From: Paracoccaceae bacterium
GTDB lineage: Bacteria; Pseudomonadota; Alphaproteobacteria; Rhodobacterales; Rhodobacteraceae
Direction of reading: 5' to 3'
DNA: 7,998 nt
Assembly: GCA_024644285.1 (NCBI GenBank)
Contig: JAHELH010000105.1
Coordinates: 1 to 7,998 of the forward strand
Shown here: positions 6,369 to 7,998 of the stretch, in pieces
Layout: each line of letters opens with the position of its first letter
Numbering within the stretch: position 1 is the first letter of the stretch
Made by a program: the position numbers and the translations under genes
The notes under the pieces: generated by a model
What the model saw: the letters and a program-made list of their open reading frames with translations, nothing else
Database searches by the model: none
What the model was told of the DNA's origin: nothing

Positions 6369-7135
6369 CAGAGCGACGCCGTGATGCCGCCGTCGACGTA
6401 CAGCACGTGGCCGTTGACAAAGCTCGACCCGGCGCCGGAAAGGAACACCGCCGCGCCGACCAGTTCCTCGACCTGGCCCCAGCGCCCGGCCGGCGTGCGC
6501 TTTTCCAGCCAGGTGCTGAATTCGGGATCGGCCACCAGGGCGGCGTTCAGCGGCGTGTCGAAATAGCCCGGCGCGATGGCGTTGCATTGCAGACCGTATT
6601 TGGCCCAGTCGGTGGCCATGCCCTTGGTGAGGTTGGCCACCGCGCCCTTGGTCGCGGTGTAGGGCGCGATCGAGGGCCGGGCGAGCGCACTTTGCACGCT
6701 CGCGATGTTGATGATCTTGCCCGCGCCGCGCGCGATCATGTGCCGCGCCACCGCCTGGCCGACGTGGAACACGCTGGCGATGTTGGTCTGCAAGAGCGCC
6801 TCGAACTTGTCGGGCGGGAAATCCTGCAACTCGGTGCGGTGCTGCATGCCGGCATTGTTGATCAGGATGTCGATGGCGCCGGTGCCGGCCTCGAACCCGT
6901 CGACAGCCTGCCGCGCTGCGTCGTGGTCGGTGACGTCGAAGGCGAGGCTGTGCACGGTCGCGCCGGTGCTCTTGAGCTCTTCCTCGGCGGCGCCGAGCCG
7001 GTCCGCGTTGCGGCCGTTCAGGATGATCGCGGCCCCGGCCTCGGCCAGACCGTGCGCCAGCGCATTGCCGATGCCCTGGGACGAGCCGGTGATCAGCGCC
7101 CGTTTGCCTGTCAGATCGAAGAGGGCTTGGGGCAT
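6368..7135 (-). CDS. idnO: Gluconate 5-dehydrogenase-like SDR oxidoreductase (IdnO/Gno)
   Basis: This is a classical short-chain dehydrogenase, most likely reducing 5-keto-D-gluconate to D-gluconate. The 255 residues are typical. The cofactor loop is TGSSQGIG (16-23), with NNAG at 93-96. The catalytic tetrad is Asn118, Ser146, Tyr159 and Lys163 (YTATK), followed by PGYFDTPLN (189-197). The GRN after the second strand (41-43) suggests NADP(H), as is usual for this group. I chose ATG 7135 because AAGGA stands six bases upstream and the N-terminus MPQALFDLTGKRALITG is canonical; an upstream ATG at 7168 would add 11 unlikely residues. The next gene is gluconokinase (one-base overlap), and divergent is an L-idonate dehydrogenase-like gene, which supports the substrate call. 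SDR substrates are hard to fix from sequence alone, so other 2-deoxy or keto sugar acids remain possible. Confidence 0.87.
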   Translation of the reverse strand: MPQALFDLTGKRALITGSSQGIGNALAHGLAEAGAAIILNGRNADRLGAAEEELKSTGATVHSLAFDVTDHDAARQAVDGFEAGTGAIDILINNAGMQHRTELQDFPPDKFEALLQTNIASVFHVGQAVARHMIARGAGKIINIASVQSALARPSIAPYTATKGAVANLTKGMATDWAKYGLQCNAIAPGYFDTPLNAALVADPEFSTWLEKRTPAGRWGQVEELVGAAVFLSGAGSSFVNGHVLYVDGGITASL

Positions 7136-7264
7136 GGGCGGTCCTTTTGATCTCGACAGGTGGGGCATTTGCTACAAGGGTGTCCTAGCACTGCCATATC
7201 CGCCAAGAAAGGCGCGAATGGAATCGCGGCGCGACCGCTGCCATTCAAGCGAGAGGAGAAGGCC
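7136..7264. promoter_or_regulatory. Divergent control region between idnO-gntK and idnD
   Basis: These 129 bases must hold the promoters of both arms of the sugar-acid module. Ribosome binding sites are clear on both sides: AAGGA at 7146-7142 for idnO and AGGAGA at 7254-7259 for idnD. A spaced inverted repeat TGCTA-N11-TAGCA (7170-7174 and 7186-7190) could be half of an operator for a GntR- or LacI-type repressor, but five-base arms occur by chance. A small CGCC/GGCG pair lies at 7201-7214. I could not find a convincing -35/-10 pair on either strand. Confidence 0.4.
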
Positions 7265-7998
7265 ATGAAGGCCGTCGTCATACATGCCGCCCACGACCTG
7301 CGCCTGGAAGAGCGCGAGACCGAACGGCCGGGCGCCGGGCAGGTGCTGGTGCGGATTGCCACCGGCGGCATTTGCGGGTCCGATCTGCACTATTTCCACA
7401 ACGGCGGTTTCGGCACGGTGCGGCTGCGCGAGCCGATGATCCTGGGCCACGAGGTGGCTGGCCACATCGAGGCGCTGGGCGAGGGCGTCGTGGGCCTGCA
7501 GGTGGGCCAGCTGGTCGCGGTGTCGCCGTCGCGGCCTTGCGGCAAGTGCGGCTATTGCCTGAAGGGTCTGCCGAACCATTGCGTGAATATGCGGTTCTAC
7601 GGCTCGGCGATGCCGTTCCCGCACATCCAGGGGGCGTTCCGAGAGTTGCTGGTGGCCGAGGCGGCGCAATGCGCACCGGCCGATGGGTTGACGCCGGGCG
7701 AGGCGGCGATGGCGGAGCCATTGGCGGTGTGCCTGCACGCGGTGCGGCGGGCGGGCGACATGCTGGGCCGGTCGGTTCTGGTCACCGGCTGCGGGCCGAT
7801 CGGCATCCTGGCGATCGTCGCCGCGCGGCGCGCCGGGGCCGACCGGATCGTGGCGTCGGATCTGTCGGACTTCACGCTGGAGATGGCGCGCAAGGCCGGG
7901 GCGGACGAGACCGTGAACGCCGCGGACGATGGCGGGCGCATGGCGGCCTTTGCCGAGGGCAAGGGCAGCTTCGACGTGCTGATCGAATGCTCGGGCGC
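7265..7998 (+). CDS. idnD: L-idonate 5-dehydrogenase-like zinc alcohol dehydrogenase, N-terminal part (runs off window end)
   Basis: It probably oxidises L-idonate to 5-keto-D-gluconate with NAD+. I translated from ATG 7265, which has AGGAGA five bases upstream; the frame stays open to the window end, giving 244 complete codons of a usual ~345. The medium-chain dehydrogenase signature is complete so far. Catalytic zinc ligands are Cys37 in ICGSD, His62 and Glu63 in GHE, and probably Glu151 in MAEPLA. Structural zinc cysteines are 92, 95, 98 and 106 (CGKCGYC then HC). The Rossmann loop is GCGPIG (175-180), with Asp199 at the end of the second strand favouring NAD. Divergent from idnO-gntK, which encode the next two steps. 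Sorbitol or xylitol dehydrogenase is the main alternative; the neighbours favour idonate. Confidence 0.85.
   Translation, partial: MKAVVIHAAHDLRLEERETERPGAGQVLVRIATGGICGSDLHYFHNGGFGTVRLREPMILGHEVAGHIEALGEGVVGLQVGQLVAVSPSRPCGKCGYCLKGLPNHCVNMRFYGSAMPFPHIQGAFRELLVAEAAQCAPADGLTPGEAAMAEPLAVCLHAVRRAGDMLGRSVLVTGCGPIGILAIVAARRAGADRIVASDLSDFTLEMARKAGADETVNAADDGGRMAAFAEGKGSFDVLIECSG

Noticed and set aside
7278..7962. Several minus-strand open frames opposite the idnD-like gene
   Set aside because: The plus-strand frame from 7265 shows complete zinc and NAD motifs and a strong ribosome binding site; the opposite frames are Arg/Pro/Ser-rich shadows.

Overview
The DNA is GC-rich, densely packed and biased toward G/C at third codon positions. 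Gene content and order suggest an alphaproteobacterium, probably a Rhodobacteraceae (Roseobacter-type) chromosome. The main clues are a short NrnC-type DEDDy exonuclease in place of full-length RNase D, a kdsD-lptC-lptA-lptB block leading straight into long-form hpf and ptsN with no rpoN, and a NodH-like sulfotransferase beside it. I see no mobile element, CRISPR array, tRNA or rRNA. The placement in this family is inference from memory of protein families, not a search result.

Layout. (1) Positions 2-952, plus strand: the C-terminal 316 codons of a sulfotransferase-like protein whose start lies outside the window. (2) Positions 5797 down to 973, minus strand: nrnC, kdsD, lptC, lptA, lptB, hpf and ptsN. 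The first five are joined by gaps of at most 9 bases or overlaps of 1-4 bases and look like one operon. A 261-base gap separates lptB from hpf and carries a candidate hpf promoter and a leader hairpin. A 35-base gap joins hpf to ptsN. (3) Positions 7135 down to 5877, minus strand: an IdnO/Gno-type dehydrogenase overlapping a gluconokinase by one base. (4) Positions 7265-7998, plus strand: the start of a divergent zinc-dependent L-idonate 5-dehydrogenase-like gene, cut by the window end.

How the genes work together. KdsD makes arabinose 5-phosphate, the first committed precursor of the LPS sugar Kdo. LptC, LptA and LptB are parts of the machine that carries finished LPS to the outer membrane. 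Hpf (ribosome hibernation) and PtsN (EIIA-Ntr) are global stress and nutrient regulators commonly found downstream of lptB. NrnC removes the last di- and oligonucleotides of RNA decay. The second module is a short sugar-acid route: L-idonate to 5-keto-D-gluconate (IdnD), to D-gluconate (IdnO), to 6-phosphogluconate (GntK), feeding the Entner-Doudoroff or pentose phosphate pathway.

The window is mostly well-understood housekeeping and catabolic genes, and I did not find a convincing undescribed system. The points most worth a second look are the two-half architecture of the sulfotransferase, the NrnC identity of the gene that would often be labelled RNase D, the absence of rpoN from its usual slot, and the structured leader of hpf.
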